Of a stretch of DNA of 64,000 nt, positions 28,345-36,502 are shown one piece after another (the stretch's first letter is position 1; each line of letters opens with the position of its first letter). Where the stretch lies: contig JAHHID010000014.1 of assembly GCA_019359015.1 (NCBI GenBank), forward strand, positions 44,704-108,703. The letters run 5' to 3'. Under the pieces are notes generated by a model. It was given only the letters and a program-made list of their open reading frames with translations, was not told the origin of the DNA and ran no database searches. This stretch comes from Spirirestis rafaelensis WJT71-NPBG6. Its GTDB lineage: Bacteria; Cyanobacteriota; Cyanobacteriia; Cyanobacteriales; Nostocaceae. A program made the translations under genes and the position numbers.

Positions 28345-28629
28345 AGAGTTTTTTACAATTATGTTCGATGACCTCTAATCTAAAACTTAAAACACGAATT
28401 TAATGTATCAAACTCTTACGCGGTAAGGATTGTATATCTCTATAAACTCAACATATTACACCCGTTTATTGACATAATTTTTAACTAAAATTAGCTACAA
28501 GCCTGATAAACGTTGCTATTTACTTTACTTAGGCAAGTGTTTCTTTTTGTCATTAACAGCAAGAATATTTAATGGAAAATCATTCTTTAGTGGTATTGTT
28601 GACCAAGAGAATGGGATACAAGCCCCGTC
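28345..28629. other. Intergenic spacer
   Basis: AT-rich, no ORF. Its right edge (about 28597-28640) includes a GTCCTAGAAGGAC hairpin that overlaps the stop codon of the small RHH gene and resembles the right end of an IS200/IS605-type element. Confidence 0.4.
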
Positions 28630-28773
28630 CTAGAAGGACGGCTTTTCTTCTTTAAGTTTATCGATCCAGTCTTCTATAAGCTGAGTCATGGTCTTTTCTC
28701 GTTGCTCTGCAATTCGTCTCAGCTTCTCAAGTCTAGATTTCGCGACTCGTAAACTTAATCTTTCCTTCTCCAT
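28630..28773 (-). CDS. Small ribbon-helix-helix protein (IS-associated)
   Basis: 47 aa, ATG 28773 to stop 28630. Strand segment ERLSLRVAKSRLEKLRRIAE followed by two helices (KTMTQLIEDWIDKL) gives an Arc/MetJ-like DNA-binding pattern. A similar-size RHH protein guards the TnpB element at 44517-44660. A GC hairpin (CCGTCC TTCT AGGACGG on the minus strand) overlaps its 3' end. No TnpB or toxin gene lies beside it, so it may be the residue of a lost element. Confidence 0.6.
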   Translation of the reverse strand: MEKERLSLRVAKSRLEKLRRIAEQREKTMTQLIEDWIDKLKEEKPSF

Positions 28774-28832
28774 CTATCTACCCGATCCATCGCGTTTAAA
28801 AATATTATTTGTAGCAAGCTCATAAATAGCTC

Positions 28833-29186
28833 ATGTCCCCAAACAACCTTACACTGAACCTAGTTGAAGGTTCTGTCTCTTTTAGTTTTTCACCCCAAGC
28901 AGCACAGGAACTAAAAGTAGCGATAGATGAATTGATGCAAAGCCTCAAAGCTGTTTCTACTAAAAACACTTCTGGCTCAGGTAAAGCTACTCCCCAGCGT
29001 CCGATGGAATATCGTTACACGGAAGAGGTATTTTTAGAAATTTTTTGTAATCCCAATATTTGGCCTACACCCTTCGCTGCTAAAGTCTTGCTCACCATCC
29101 GTGATGCGAGTATCCGCCTAACGACAGAAGCGGAACTCACCCGCCTCATTGAAGATGTGAATCAGTATTTGGAGCAAGTGGGTTGA
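28833..29186 (+). CDS. Conserved-looking hypothetical protein
   Basis: 117 aa, soluble. N-terminal beta-rich part ([20 protein letters not shown]), a Ser/Thr/Gly linker around 45-52, and a helical end ([33 protein letters not shown]). Composition supports translation. Family not recognised. Divergent from the RHH gene (60 bp apart). Confidence 0.55.
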   Translation: MSPNNLTLNLVEGSVSFSFSPQAAQELKVAIDELMQSLKAVSTKNTSGSGKATPQRPMEYRYTEEVFLEIFCNPNIWPTPFAAKVLLTIRDASIRLTTEAELTRLIEDVNQYLEQVG

Positions 29187-29804
29187 GGAGGAATGGGGAA
29201 TGGTTAGTGGTTGGTGGCTAGAGAACAAATCAACAACGCTCCAACCAACAACTCTCAATTTATAAATAAGAAACGAAAAATCACCGGAGCAGTTCCACAT
29301 CAGGAACCGTCCCGGTAATTTAATTAACAAATTATCTTCCAAGTGTTATACCGATTGCACTGCAATTGCCCAACTTAGCACTCAAGCAAGGTTATCCCCG
29401 CTCTTTTGAGCGCGAGGAGGCATTTTCTCTTTGAAAATGCCTTGTCAACATCCGGAGCGTTGAGCAGCCTGTCATAGCCCCTAAACGCTCCTTCAAGACG
29501 CTTGCCAAGTCTTTTTCCCTGATGATTAAGAAGTTTCTACAAGCGATGCTTTCCCTTCTGCTGCCGGAGACGCTGTGCGAACCGCACGCTGTGCGAATGG
29601 CAAGCTCCGCCTACCGCTACTAGACTAGTTGTATAAATTAGACTACGCAAGTTTCTGTAATGATGGAATTGAGCTTCTGGATCGGGAAAGACCGATTATC
29701 AGCAGAGAATATTTTTGACTATTAAGCCTTAAATCTTCTGTTGTCACATCCGCATATCCAAAATACGCTTTCATTTCAAAAACTGAGGATTATAGCAAAA
29801 CCGA
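29187..29804. other. Gene-free region with hairpins and repeats
   Basis: 618 bp. Contains a hairpin about 29281-29320 (ACCGG-GC-GTTCC / GGAAC-GT-CCGGT) that probably ends the preceding transcript, a second at 29415-29440 (AGGCATTTTC / GAAAATGCCT), and a GAGACGCTGTGCGAACC repeat block at 29570-29630. No ORF or recognised RNA. Confidence 0.5.
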
Positions 29805-30041
29805 TTAATCATTTTCCCATTTTTCACGACCAATCAAATCGCCGATGCGATCGCGCAGCAAAAAATCACATTTTTCTAATTCGCATTCCACGCAAACCCA
29901 CTCTCTCGCAGGAATGTACTGGCAGAGTGTGTATATTGGCTGTTGTCGGCTGACCATTCCCTTTTGCACCAGTCGGCGTGCTTCGTCTTGGATGACATCC
30001 AGAGAGTAGTAATTAATAGAAGGCACCGTATTGATACTCAT
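29805..30041 (-). CDS. DUF4327-family protein
   Basis: 78 aa. Matches the small cyanobacterial DUF4327 family: IQDEARRLVQKGMVSRQQPI, then YIPAREWVCVECELEKCDFLLRDRI with three conserved Cys that suggest metal binding or redox switching. Soluble, function unknown. ATG 30041. No operon partner. Confidence 0.9.
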   Translation of the reverse strand: MSINTVPSINYYSLDVIQDEARRLVQKGMVSRQQPIYTLCQYIPAREWVCVECELEKCDFLLRDRIGDLIGREKWEND

Positions 30042-30988
30042 GGTTTTAACTCACAAAGTTACACTTAATTAGTGTTCCTAAGTTTCTTAGGAACGAAGAT
30101 CACAAGGATTAATCTTGTGGCTAGGCTTTTGTATTTTGGTATACGGAACTATTTTCATTTTGACGCTACATATCCTCAAATTATCTAAAGAAATGTTAAG
30201 AAAGTCAAGTATTCATGACATATACTTTGAATGCGTCTCAAAAAATAGTACCCAGGTAATTATAGTAACCTCTTTATCAGAAGTGCAAATTCTTTTGAAA
30301 AGGTTTAAAAGCTTTGTGGTTAATGCTTTCATCTGTCATGTGTTAGAAGTTATTAGTTCATTCGCAAGTTATTTAAATACCAAATGATCTACCTAAATCA
30401 CTGCCTGAGACTGGTGAAATCGTTTTCTGGTAAAACAGATCACAAATACTTAGCAGTAGCAAGGGTATAAACTGTTGCAAATCATCAGGGCTAAAGTACA
30501 CCAGAAAAGCTTTTGGATAATTAATTGTTAATAATTTATTAAATAAATACACATATGCTTTTTTCAGTCTTACTAAACTGAAAAAAGCATTGTTGTTGGT
30601 AAACAACTCTAAAAATGTTGGATGACTTGCTTTTAAGTTAACACTGGTTTGGGTGCGGCGATCATGTAGCGTGCCCTGTTTCCTCTGTTCCTCTGGAACA
30701 GGGCAGGGGTTGATCAGAGGCAACCTCTCGGCAAAACACAGGCGATCGCTATTTTGAGTTATATATTGCATTTGGTTATATTGCATTTGGATAAGCAGAG
30801 TAGTTGCTTGGGTGTGATAAGTGAAAAATCTAATTTATGACAATTAGATTGTCTAAATGAATAGTGTCGGATATGTAAACTTTTATTACATCGATAAGTT
30901 TTATCGGTAAAAAAGGTACTGAATCATTAACTATTTGATTTTGTTGCAAAACCTTAACAAAGGATATCTAGTTAAGTTGTTTGCATTC
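30042..30988. other. Region without a convincing gene
   Basis: Two overlapping ORFs (30115-30387 plus; 30373-30786 minus) are poorly composed and conflict with the strong hairpin at 30555-30590, so I do not call them. Otherwise AT-rich. Confidence 0.5.
30555..30590. terminator. 14-bp symmetric hairpin
   Basis: ATGCTTTTTTCAGT / ACTGAAAAAAGCAT with an 8-nt loop. The stem carries T6/A6 tracts, as in a bidirectional terminator or small-RNA end, although no flanking gene is obvious. Confidence 0.6.
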
Positions 30989-31156
30989 CTATGATGCTTT
31001 CACCAGCTTTCGAGCACAAGCGATGCTATAGAGTAGCCACTGATACATAAATAAGATATATGTGGCTACCATATCTCTAAAGCAGGCATAGTCATATTTA
31101 AGCAAATGCAAGGCGATCGCATCTGTAAAGTGTTTGGCTGATTTCCTGGATGTAAT
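30989..31156 (-). pseudogene. 55-codon coding remnant with a hydrophobic core
   Basis: Open minus-strand frame with no ATG/GTG/TTG at its head, reading SAKHFTDAIALHLLKYDYAC, then MVATYILFMYQWLLYSIACA and a short basic end before TAG at 30989. The residue pattern is clearly protein-like (aromatic membrane-like helix) and the region has no other explanation. It may be the tail of a lost transposase or membrane protein, or a small protein using a rare start. Not recognised. Confidence 0.4.
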
Positions 31157-31230
31157 TGTTGTTCAAATCACATTGTTATTTCAGTTACGTAAATATTCCA
31201 CAAGCTTCCCGCCACAACATTTATTTAAAA

Positions 31231-31275
31231 CCCCTCAGCTTAGTTGAGTATTGATTACCCAATTAAGCTGAGGGG
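31231..31275 (-). terminator. rbfA intrinsic terminator
   Basis: 12-bp stem CCCCTCAGCTTA / TAAGCTGAGGGG with a 21-nt loop. On the minus strand the stem is followed directly by TTTTAAAT, a proper rho-independent signal 56 bp after the rbfA stop. Confidence 0.8.
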
Positions 31276-31330
31276 ATATTAGCTTATGCATACTTACGCC
31301 AATTTATCAACATAATGGCGGGTGATGATG

Positions 31331-31744
31331 TCAATCGGGAAAATCATCATCTTCATCCGTGCTGTCGTCTGATGCCTGATTTTCCGGCGGACGGTTATTC
31401 TGTAATTGGTTCAATAGCGACAGCACCTTATTACCGCGTTCAATTGAGTGGTCTTCGACAAAAACCACCTCTGGCGTGCGACGCAGACGCACCCGCGCAC
31501 CAAGTTCGCTGCGAACGTAACCGGTTGCCGATTTTAAGCCTGCCATTGTTTCTACTTTGGCTTCGTCAGTACCATAAATGCTGACGTAAATTTTGGCGTG
31601 TTGCAAATCGCCAGAAACATCAACATCGGTAACACTTACCATTCCTGCTCCTACACGGTCATCCTTGATGCCACTGAGCAGCATTTGGCTAACTTCCCGT
31701 TTAATCAATTCAGCAACGCGGGAAACACGGCGATTTGTAGCCAT
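31331..31744 (-). CDS. rbfA: Ribosome-binding factor A
   Basis: 137 aa from ATG 31744 ([18 protein letters not shown]). An ATG three codons upstream sits directly on the AGGAGG, leaving no spacer, so the internal start with 10-nt spacing is preferred. KH-type fold with [20 protein letters not shown] and [18 protein letters not shown]. RbfA matures the 30S subunit by binding the 16S 5' region. An acidic C-terminal tail ([12 protein letters not shown]) is typical for cyanobacteria. Downstream of the DUF751 gene on the same strand. Confidence 0.95.
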   Translation of the reverse strand: MATNRRVSRVAELIKREVSQMLLSGIKDDRVGAGMVSVTDVDVSGDLQHAKIYVSIYGTDEAKVETMAGLKSATGYVRSELGARVRLRRTPEVVFVEDHSIERGNKVLSLLNQLQNNRPPENQASDDSTDEDDDFPD

Positions 31745-31848
31745 AAATATCATGCCTCCTCACAGAGGTTCAACTAAACAAATAGATACGAGTTAAAGAC
31801 GGCAGCTCGCGCCACGCTTGACGCTAGAAGCAACTGTATGCTCATGGT

Positions 31849-32055
31849 TTAAACTGTACTCAAGCCAAGCATTGCGCGTAGGGTAAGAGTAACGAAAACC
31901 AAACTACCGATAATTAAGCCGAAAACAGCGATCGAAGTCACTGGGTTTTTAAACAACGGCCCTAATGGCGCAAACGTGTTCAGCAATACGCCTAAGAGGG
32001 TAGTAATAAAGTAGCGGAAGTAACGTAATATGTTCTCCCAAAATCCGTCAAACAT
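31849..32055 (-). CDS. DUF751-family membrane protein
   Basis: 68 aa with two hydrophobic helices, MFDGFWENILRYFRYFITTL start and SLVFVTLTLRAMLGL end, as in the cyanobacterial/plastid DUF751 family. It usually precedes rbfA, and does so here (104-bp gap). Function unknown. Confidence 0.88.
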   Translation of the reverse strand: MFDGFWENILRYFRYFITTLLGVLLNTFAPLGPLFKNPVTSIAVFGLIIGSLVFVTLTLRAMLGLSTV

Positions 32056-32216
32056 TTCAATTTATACTGCCTTGTTATAGACTATAGGTTTGTTTTGATG
32101 CGCTTGATCAATCTTAATTGTAATCTATGAGGTTGGAAATTTACTCAGTTAATATAAAATATACTTCGTCAGTTATATTAGTTATATTTAGTCTTAATCG
32201 CGGCTATTTTAATTAA

Positions 32217-33047
32217 ATGTTAAGTCAATCCAAATCAACTTTACCGCGTCCCTTTTTGAAATGGGCTGGTGGCAAAAGTAAGTTGATTCAGCAATATCTT
32301 ACTTATTTACCATCCACAAATAATTACAAAAATTACTATGAGCCATTCTTAGGGGGTGGTGCAGTTTTTTTTCATATCCTACCTTCAAATGCAATTTTAA
32401 CCGATATTAATGCAGAGTTAATTACTACTTATCGTTGTGTTAGGGATAATGTTGAAGAATTAATTTCTCTGCTAAAAGAGCATGAAAATAAACATAGTAG
32501 AGATTATTACTATAATGTACGAGCTAATCCAGGAAAAAGCGATTTAGAAAAAGCGGCTCGTCTAATTTATCTTAATAAAACTTGTTTTAACGGTCTTTAT
32601 CGAGTAAACTCACAAAATAAATTCAATGTGCCTTTAGGCAAATACAAAAATCCTAATATTTGTCCTCAAGATTTACTATTTGCAGCTTCCGAAGCACTTT
32701 CTAGGGCTGAAATTAAACACGCAGATTTCACGGAAGTACTCAATCATGCAACTAGTAGTGAAGATTTTGTTTATTTTGATCCGCCATACTATCCTATAAG
32801 TAAAACTAGCTACTTTACATCTTACACGAGTTATTCTTTTGAAGAAAATCAGCAAATTCAACTAAGAGATATATTTGTTAAATTATCTGAACGTGGTGTA
32901 AAGCTTATGCTGTCTAATTCAGATTGCGAGTTTATTCGCAACCTTTATAGTGGGTTTAATATTTACACTATCTCAGCAGCAAGGGCAATTAATTCTAATG
33001 CCAAAAAAAGGGGGAAAATTAACGAGATATTAGTAACTTCATATTAA
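32217..33047 (+). CDS. D12-class DNA adenine-N6 methyltransferase
   Basis: 276 aa. SAM-binding PFLKWAGGKSKL (12-23) and EPFLGGGAVF (about 43-52); catalytic DPPYYP near residue 188; target-recognition region between them (AARLIYLNKTCFNGLYRVN). Dam/DpnII-like (alpha group), for which GATC is the usual target, though the target here is inferred. Its stop overlaps by 4 bp the stop of a convergent PD-(D/E)XK nuclease gene, giving a compact type II restriction-modification pair. Confidence 0.9.
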   Translation: MLSQSKSTLPRPFLKWAGGKSKLIQQYLTYLPSTNNYKNYYEPFLGGGAVFFHILPSNAILTDINAELITTYRCVRDNVEELISLLKEHENKHSRDYYYNVRANPGKSDLEKAARLIYLNKTCFNGLYRVNSQNKFNVPLGKYKNPNICPQDLLFAASEALSRAEIKHADFTEVLNHATSSEDFVYFDPPYYPISKTSYFTSYTSYSFEENQQIQLRDIFVKLSERGVKLMLSNSDCEFIRNLYSGFNIYTISAARAINSNAKKRGKINEILVTSY

Positions 33048-33526
33048 AGGTTATTGTTAGACCAGACAATAAATGAACTTAGGCTATGAACTGCTAGCAA
33101 ATTTTCATTGTCAGCAACTTGCTTGATTAACCAAGAGATAGCTTGTGGTTTCATTCCTCCTCCATCAATTAATACTAGTGCTTGTGCCGGATAGCAATTT
33201 TGAATATTTAAGTTTAGATAAGGGAGTTTTTCATCGACTGAACCACCAGTTTGCTGCCATTTGCACTCAATAATCAAGCCAGAAGAAATTGATGCAGCAC
33301 CAATAATAAAAAAGTCTACATATATTTCACTACCATAAATTCCTGGTCCAATGTGAACCTGCTTTGCATATCGTTTTGGTATGGTGTTTGAGCTTAAAAG
33401 ATATCCGAGGCGTTGTTTTTTTGGTAGCTCATAACCGACTTCGATATATCTATGCCCCAGTAAAGTACCTTCTACAGCTTTTTCCAAGACATTGCCAGAA
33501 GTAACTGCTCTTCCACCTTGAGTCAT
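33044..33526 (-). CDS. PD-(D/E)XK-type endonuclease, probable restriction enzyme
   Basis: 160 aa, no membrane segment. Candidate active site Glu15 (GNVLEKAVEG), Asp71 (IYVDFFI) and Glu87-x-Lys89 in GLIIECKWQQTGG, the classic PD-(D/E)XK order with a Gln-Gln after the Lys. The C-terminal half (QALVLIDGGGMKPQAISWLI) resembles type II restriction-enzyme families. Convergent with the adjacent methylase and overlapping it by 4 bp. The enzyme's target should match the methylase if the pair is functional. Start ATG 33526. Confidence 0.75.
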   Translation of the reverse strand: MTQGGRAVTSGNVLEKAVEGTLLGHRYIEVGYELPKKQRLGYLLSSNTIPKRYAKQVHIGPGIYGSEIYVDFFIIGAASISSGLIIECKWQQTGGSVDEKLPYLNLNIQNCYPAQALVLIDGGGMKPQAISWLIKQVADNENLLAVHSLSSFIVWSNNNL

Positions 33527-33950
33527 GTTGATCCTGATAATTTTTACTTGATGTTTATAAATTTAGATTCCACGGAAGCAGCAGCAAATTATGAGTTACT
33601 TAATATTAATTTTTCATTGGGGATGATAAAGACGGATTTTCTAAATAGAAAGTAAAAATAAGATGGTATTTTTGTACTAAATAAAGACAACTGTCTTGGG
33701 AATTTAACTTAATTGTTTGGCTTGATGAGACTATGGATTTAAAACTATTTTAAGCTTTGATATCATTTTACATTGGACAAATCTAACAAATTGCCCGATC
33801 GCTTAAATTCCCCCTTTGTGGGGGGGAAGATAAGAAAGATTAATTTGCTTAAAGGTTAGATAAAACATCTAGAATAAAAACTTACAGAATTAGGATAAAG
33901 CTTAGAAAAATTTGCTGATATCACTTAATATCACCTCAGGTACTAAAGCT
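33527..33950. other. Intergenic region, no gene seen
   Basis: 424 bp, AT-rich, with a small CCCCC TTTGT GGGGG hairpin near 33810. Nothing else recognised. Confidence 0.5.
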
Positions 33951-35171
33951 TTAGCCAGCCTGGGCTTCAGAGTTATTGTTACGAATAGCCCATGCAAGTT
34001 CTAGAAGTTGAGTCCAGCGCTTTTGCAGTTGTTTGGGAGTGCATTTAATTGCTTTAGCGATCGCCTGATCGCTATGTTTTGCGCTTTTCAACTGCAAGAT
34101 TTGCTGTTGCTGCGGTGAAAGTTGGCTCAAAAAGATTTCCCACTGCTGCGAAGATAGCCCCAGCTTGTGATCCAAACCTGCACCCAACCATTGGTGTACT
34201 AATTGCCAATGGTGTTGTTTGGAGAACTTTTCCACATGGTATTTAAAACGCTGTTGCAGATAGTCGCGCTGACGACTGGTTAAACCGAGAATAGAGTCAA
34301 TCTCCGGTGCTGAAAGGTCTTGGAGTTTTAAGGTGAGATAATCAACACAGTCAGACTGACCTTGAGATTCTAGATATTTTGTCAATTCAGCGATAACGCG
34401 ATCGCGCTCTGACTCTTCAGCGGGATCGAAACTAGCTTGAGCAAGCATTTGCGATCGCACTTGTTGCACTGCCGAGTTACGCTGATAAGATTCTCCTTCT
34501 TCACCCTTAGCAGACTCCACAGCCATTTCAATATCAACTGTAGTTTCCTGCGGCTGACGACGGGCAAAACCTTGAGCACGCAGTATAATCAATTGCTGAT
34601 TAGCACCACCTGGTAAATTAATTCGGCGCTTGGCATACTGCTCTGTAAACGCCATGTATTCTGCTAACTCCAACTGAGTGCGGGGAGTGTAATTTTCCGG
34701 TAGTTCGTTTTCGCGCCGAAAAGCTTTGATCGCTTCGATGTAAAATGCTTGTAAAAAATCTTCAATCAGGTTGTAACGAGCCTCAAATTTTAACTCGCCA
34801 CCAGCAGTTGCAATGTGACGGTAAACAATAGCACCCAAATGGCTATGTAATTCCACACGCCCTTGTTTAGAACCCAATTGATAGTAACGCAAGCATTTTT
34901 GCAGCCGATGCCTTGCTAATGTTAGTTGCCAAGACTTAACTTCCCCAGAACTTTGGATGCGATAACTCTTATCGCAAATGCGCTCCACTTCTTTGGCGAT
35001 GCGTTTGACTACAGATTCTACGCTCGCAGGCGTAGCTTTCACAGGCGCTTGCATTTCCTTACATAGCAGCTTTATCAAAACATCGGCGTTGCTTGTTGAT
35101 AATTCTTCGCTCGTAACGTGGCTGTCTAAAGATGGCTCAGAAATTGGTAGATTGGCGAGGTTAACTTTCAT
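33951..35171 (-). CDS. HetZ-family regulator
   Basis: 406 aa, cytosolic. The central block (SWQLTLARHRLQKCLRYYQL, then GRVELHSHLGAIVYRHI, IEDFLQAFYIEAIKAFRREN and LAEYMAFTEQYAKRRINLPG) is the HetZ signature; HetZ controls early heterocyst differentiation in Anabaena. The C-terminus contains sigma-like/HTH-like helices (SAKHSDQAIAKAIKCTPKQL). The usual neighbour patU is absent, so this may be a HetZ paralogue rather than HetZ itself; paralogues also occur in filamentous species without heterocysts. ATG 35171, preceded by TAGGAAA. Confidence 0.75.
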   Translation of the reverse strand: MKVNLANLPISEPSLDSHVTSEELSTSNADVLIKLLCKEMQAPVKATPASVESVVKRIAKEVERICDKSYRIQSSGEVKSWQLTLARHRLQKCLRYYQLGSKQGRVELHSHLGAIVYRHIATAGGELKFEARYNLIEDFLQAFYIEAIKAFRRENELPENYTPRTQLELAEYMAFTEQYAKRRINLPGGANQQLIILRAQGFARRQPQETTVDIEMAVESAKGEEGESYQRNSAVQQVRSQMLAQASFDPAEESERDRVIAELTKYLESQGQSDCVDYLTLKLQDLSAPEIDSILGLTSRQRDYLQQRFKYHVEKFSKQHHWQLVHQWLGAGLDHKLGLSSQQWEIFLSQLSPQQQQILQLKSAKHSDQAIAKAIKCTPKQLQKRWTQLLELAWAIRNNNSEAQAG

Positions 35172-35513
35172 GACTTTTCCTAGGAGGGGTATAGCACCGT
35201 AACTTCAAGCAGACACAGCATCCGAAGCAAGCGCTTCATAATTCGCCGCAAGCACTGCTCACAAATATAACTGTAAAGAATTTATAAAAGTTACGGTAAT
35301 GTCGGTGTGTCGGTTTTTTCATCAGCAACCGGATAGCGACTGGCACAAGGGTATGTCCCATTACCTAAAATCGATTATAACCGTTGCTGTGCCGAGTTTT
35401 GCCGCCATCCCAATCATAGCCGCTCCCAGCCTGATCAGTATGACAATTTGGAAACTGGAGCATCTTTTTTGTCATTTTCCGAAATTACCGAGCCAGTATG
35501 TGAAGTAAACTTA
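35172..35513. other. Spacer with a possible secreted-protein remnant
   Basis: A short frame within 35299-35508 shows SIITVAVPSFAAIPIIAAPS, like a signal peptide, but lacks a credible continuation. Not called as a gene. Confidence 0.35.
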
Positions 35514-36170
35514 TTACACCCAAGCTACTGCTTCCTCCCAGCCTAAACCCCGCCTAGTAATCGTTGCTTCCTCTCCTGTCAAATCCAAAATAGTAGACAC
35601 TTCATATGTGGGTTCCTCGCCAGTATCGACAATCACATCTACCAAATTGTCCAAACGATCAAATAAATCCACTCGCGACAGAATATCTTTTATGTCTACC
35701 TCAACTTCCTCATCTTCTTGATCTACCGGCAAATGTGCCGAAGTCGAAATAATCGGATTTTCTAAAGCCGCTAATAACGCCAAACACACTGGATGATTTG
35801 GTACGCGAATCCCCGTAGTTTTACGCTTGGGACTTTGCACCAGTCGCGGTACTAACTTGGTCGCAGGTAACAAAAATGTGTAAGGTCCAGGAATCAAGCG
35901 CTTCATAATCCGATAAGCTGTGTCACTCACTAAAGCATAAGTTGCCACATTTGAAAGGGAAGGACACAAGAACGTCAGTGGTTTATCATTTGCTAGCTCT
36001 TTAATTTGCCGCACTCGTTCCACCGCCGACTTAGAATTTAAGTCACAACCGATCGCGTAAACTGTATCGGTAGGGTAAAGCATCACTGCTCCACTAGCAA
36101 GTGCCTCCTTTATTTCTTGTATTCGACGGCTTTGGGGATTATCAGGATGGACAGAGAAAATTGTTGCCAT
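35514..36170 (-). CDS. Sua5/YciO/YrdC-family protein, YciO-like
   Basis: 218 aa from ATG 36170 (MATIFSVHPDNPQSRRIQ). The frame's 32-codon upstream extension is translated minisatellite and is rejected. Contains the family's YPTDTVYAIGCD, GPYTFLLPATKLVPR, KTTGIRVPNHPV and IISTSAHLP segments. Sequence order is closest to E. coli YciO rather than TsaC; YrdC proteins make threonylcarbamoyl-AMP for tRNA t6A, whereas the activity of YciO types is less certain. Cytosolic. Confidence 0.85.
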   Translation of the reverse strand: MATIFSVHPDNPQSRRIQEIKEALASGAVMLYPTDTVYAIGCDLNSKSAVERVRQIKELANDKPLTFLCPSLSNVATYALVSDTAYRIMKRLIPGPYTFLLPATKLVPRLVQSPKRKTTGIRVPNHPVCLALLAALENPIISTSAHLPVDQEDEEVEVDIKDILSRVDLFDRLDNLVDVIVDTGEEPTYEVSTILDLTGEEATITRRGLGWEEAVAWV

Positions 36171-36176
36171 AGGGGG

Positions 36177-36450
36177 GAGTGGGGGAGTGGGGGGACAGGG
36201 AGACAAGGAGACAGGGAGACAGGGAGACAACGGGCATTGGGGAGCCATTGCGTTGCGGTGAAACACTTGGCGGTGTCGGTCTCCGTCCCGCCAAAGTGTT
36301 GAACCCGAAGGGAGCCAGTGCCGTGCGGAGGTTTCCGAGGCAGCGCGTTGCGCGGGTTAAGAGCGTTGTAGCGACTGCCGTTCCGTTGAGGCATCTGGCG
36401 TCGGGTTTCCCGCGTTGTTCGCGCAGCGTCTCCGCATCTGAGAAGCATCT
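36177..36450. repeat. Minisatellite plus G+C-rich inserted block
   Basis: 36177-36230 is a run of GGGGGAGT and GGAGACAAGGAGACAGG units, the family also seen in ppsA and the GNAT gene. 36231-36450 is G+C-rich, contains GTTGCGCGG, CATCTGGCGT and GGGTTTCCC motifs, and carries only spurious ORFs. It separates divergent yciO-like and larC. Confidence 0.7.
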
Positions 36451-36502
36451 GGCGTGGATAACTCTTGACTAATGACTAATAATTAAATTATGAGGAAAAA
36501 AT

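Noticed and set aside
30115..30387. 90-aa plus-strand ORF
   Set aside because: Starts with TTG, hydrophobic but low-quality composition, no clear ribosome-binding site, overlaps an opposing ORF; no family recognised.
30373..30786. 137-aa minus-strand ORF
   Set aside because: A strong symmetric hairpin (30555-30590) lies in its middle and a GC-rich repeat-like stretch in its first third; no coherent domain.
35299..35508. 69-aa ORF with a signal-peptide-like segment
   Set aside because: Lacks a mature domain and a ribosome-binding site; at best a remnant.
36110..36472. Several ORFs on both strands upstream of larC
   Set aside because: All read through the minisatellite and G+C-rich insert (Pro/Leu/Ser or Glu/Thr/Arg runs).
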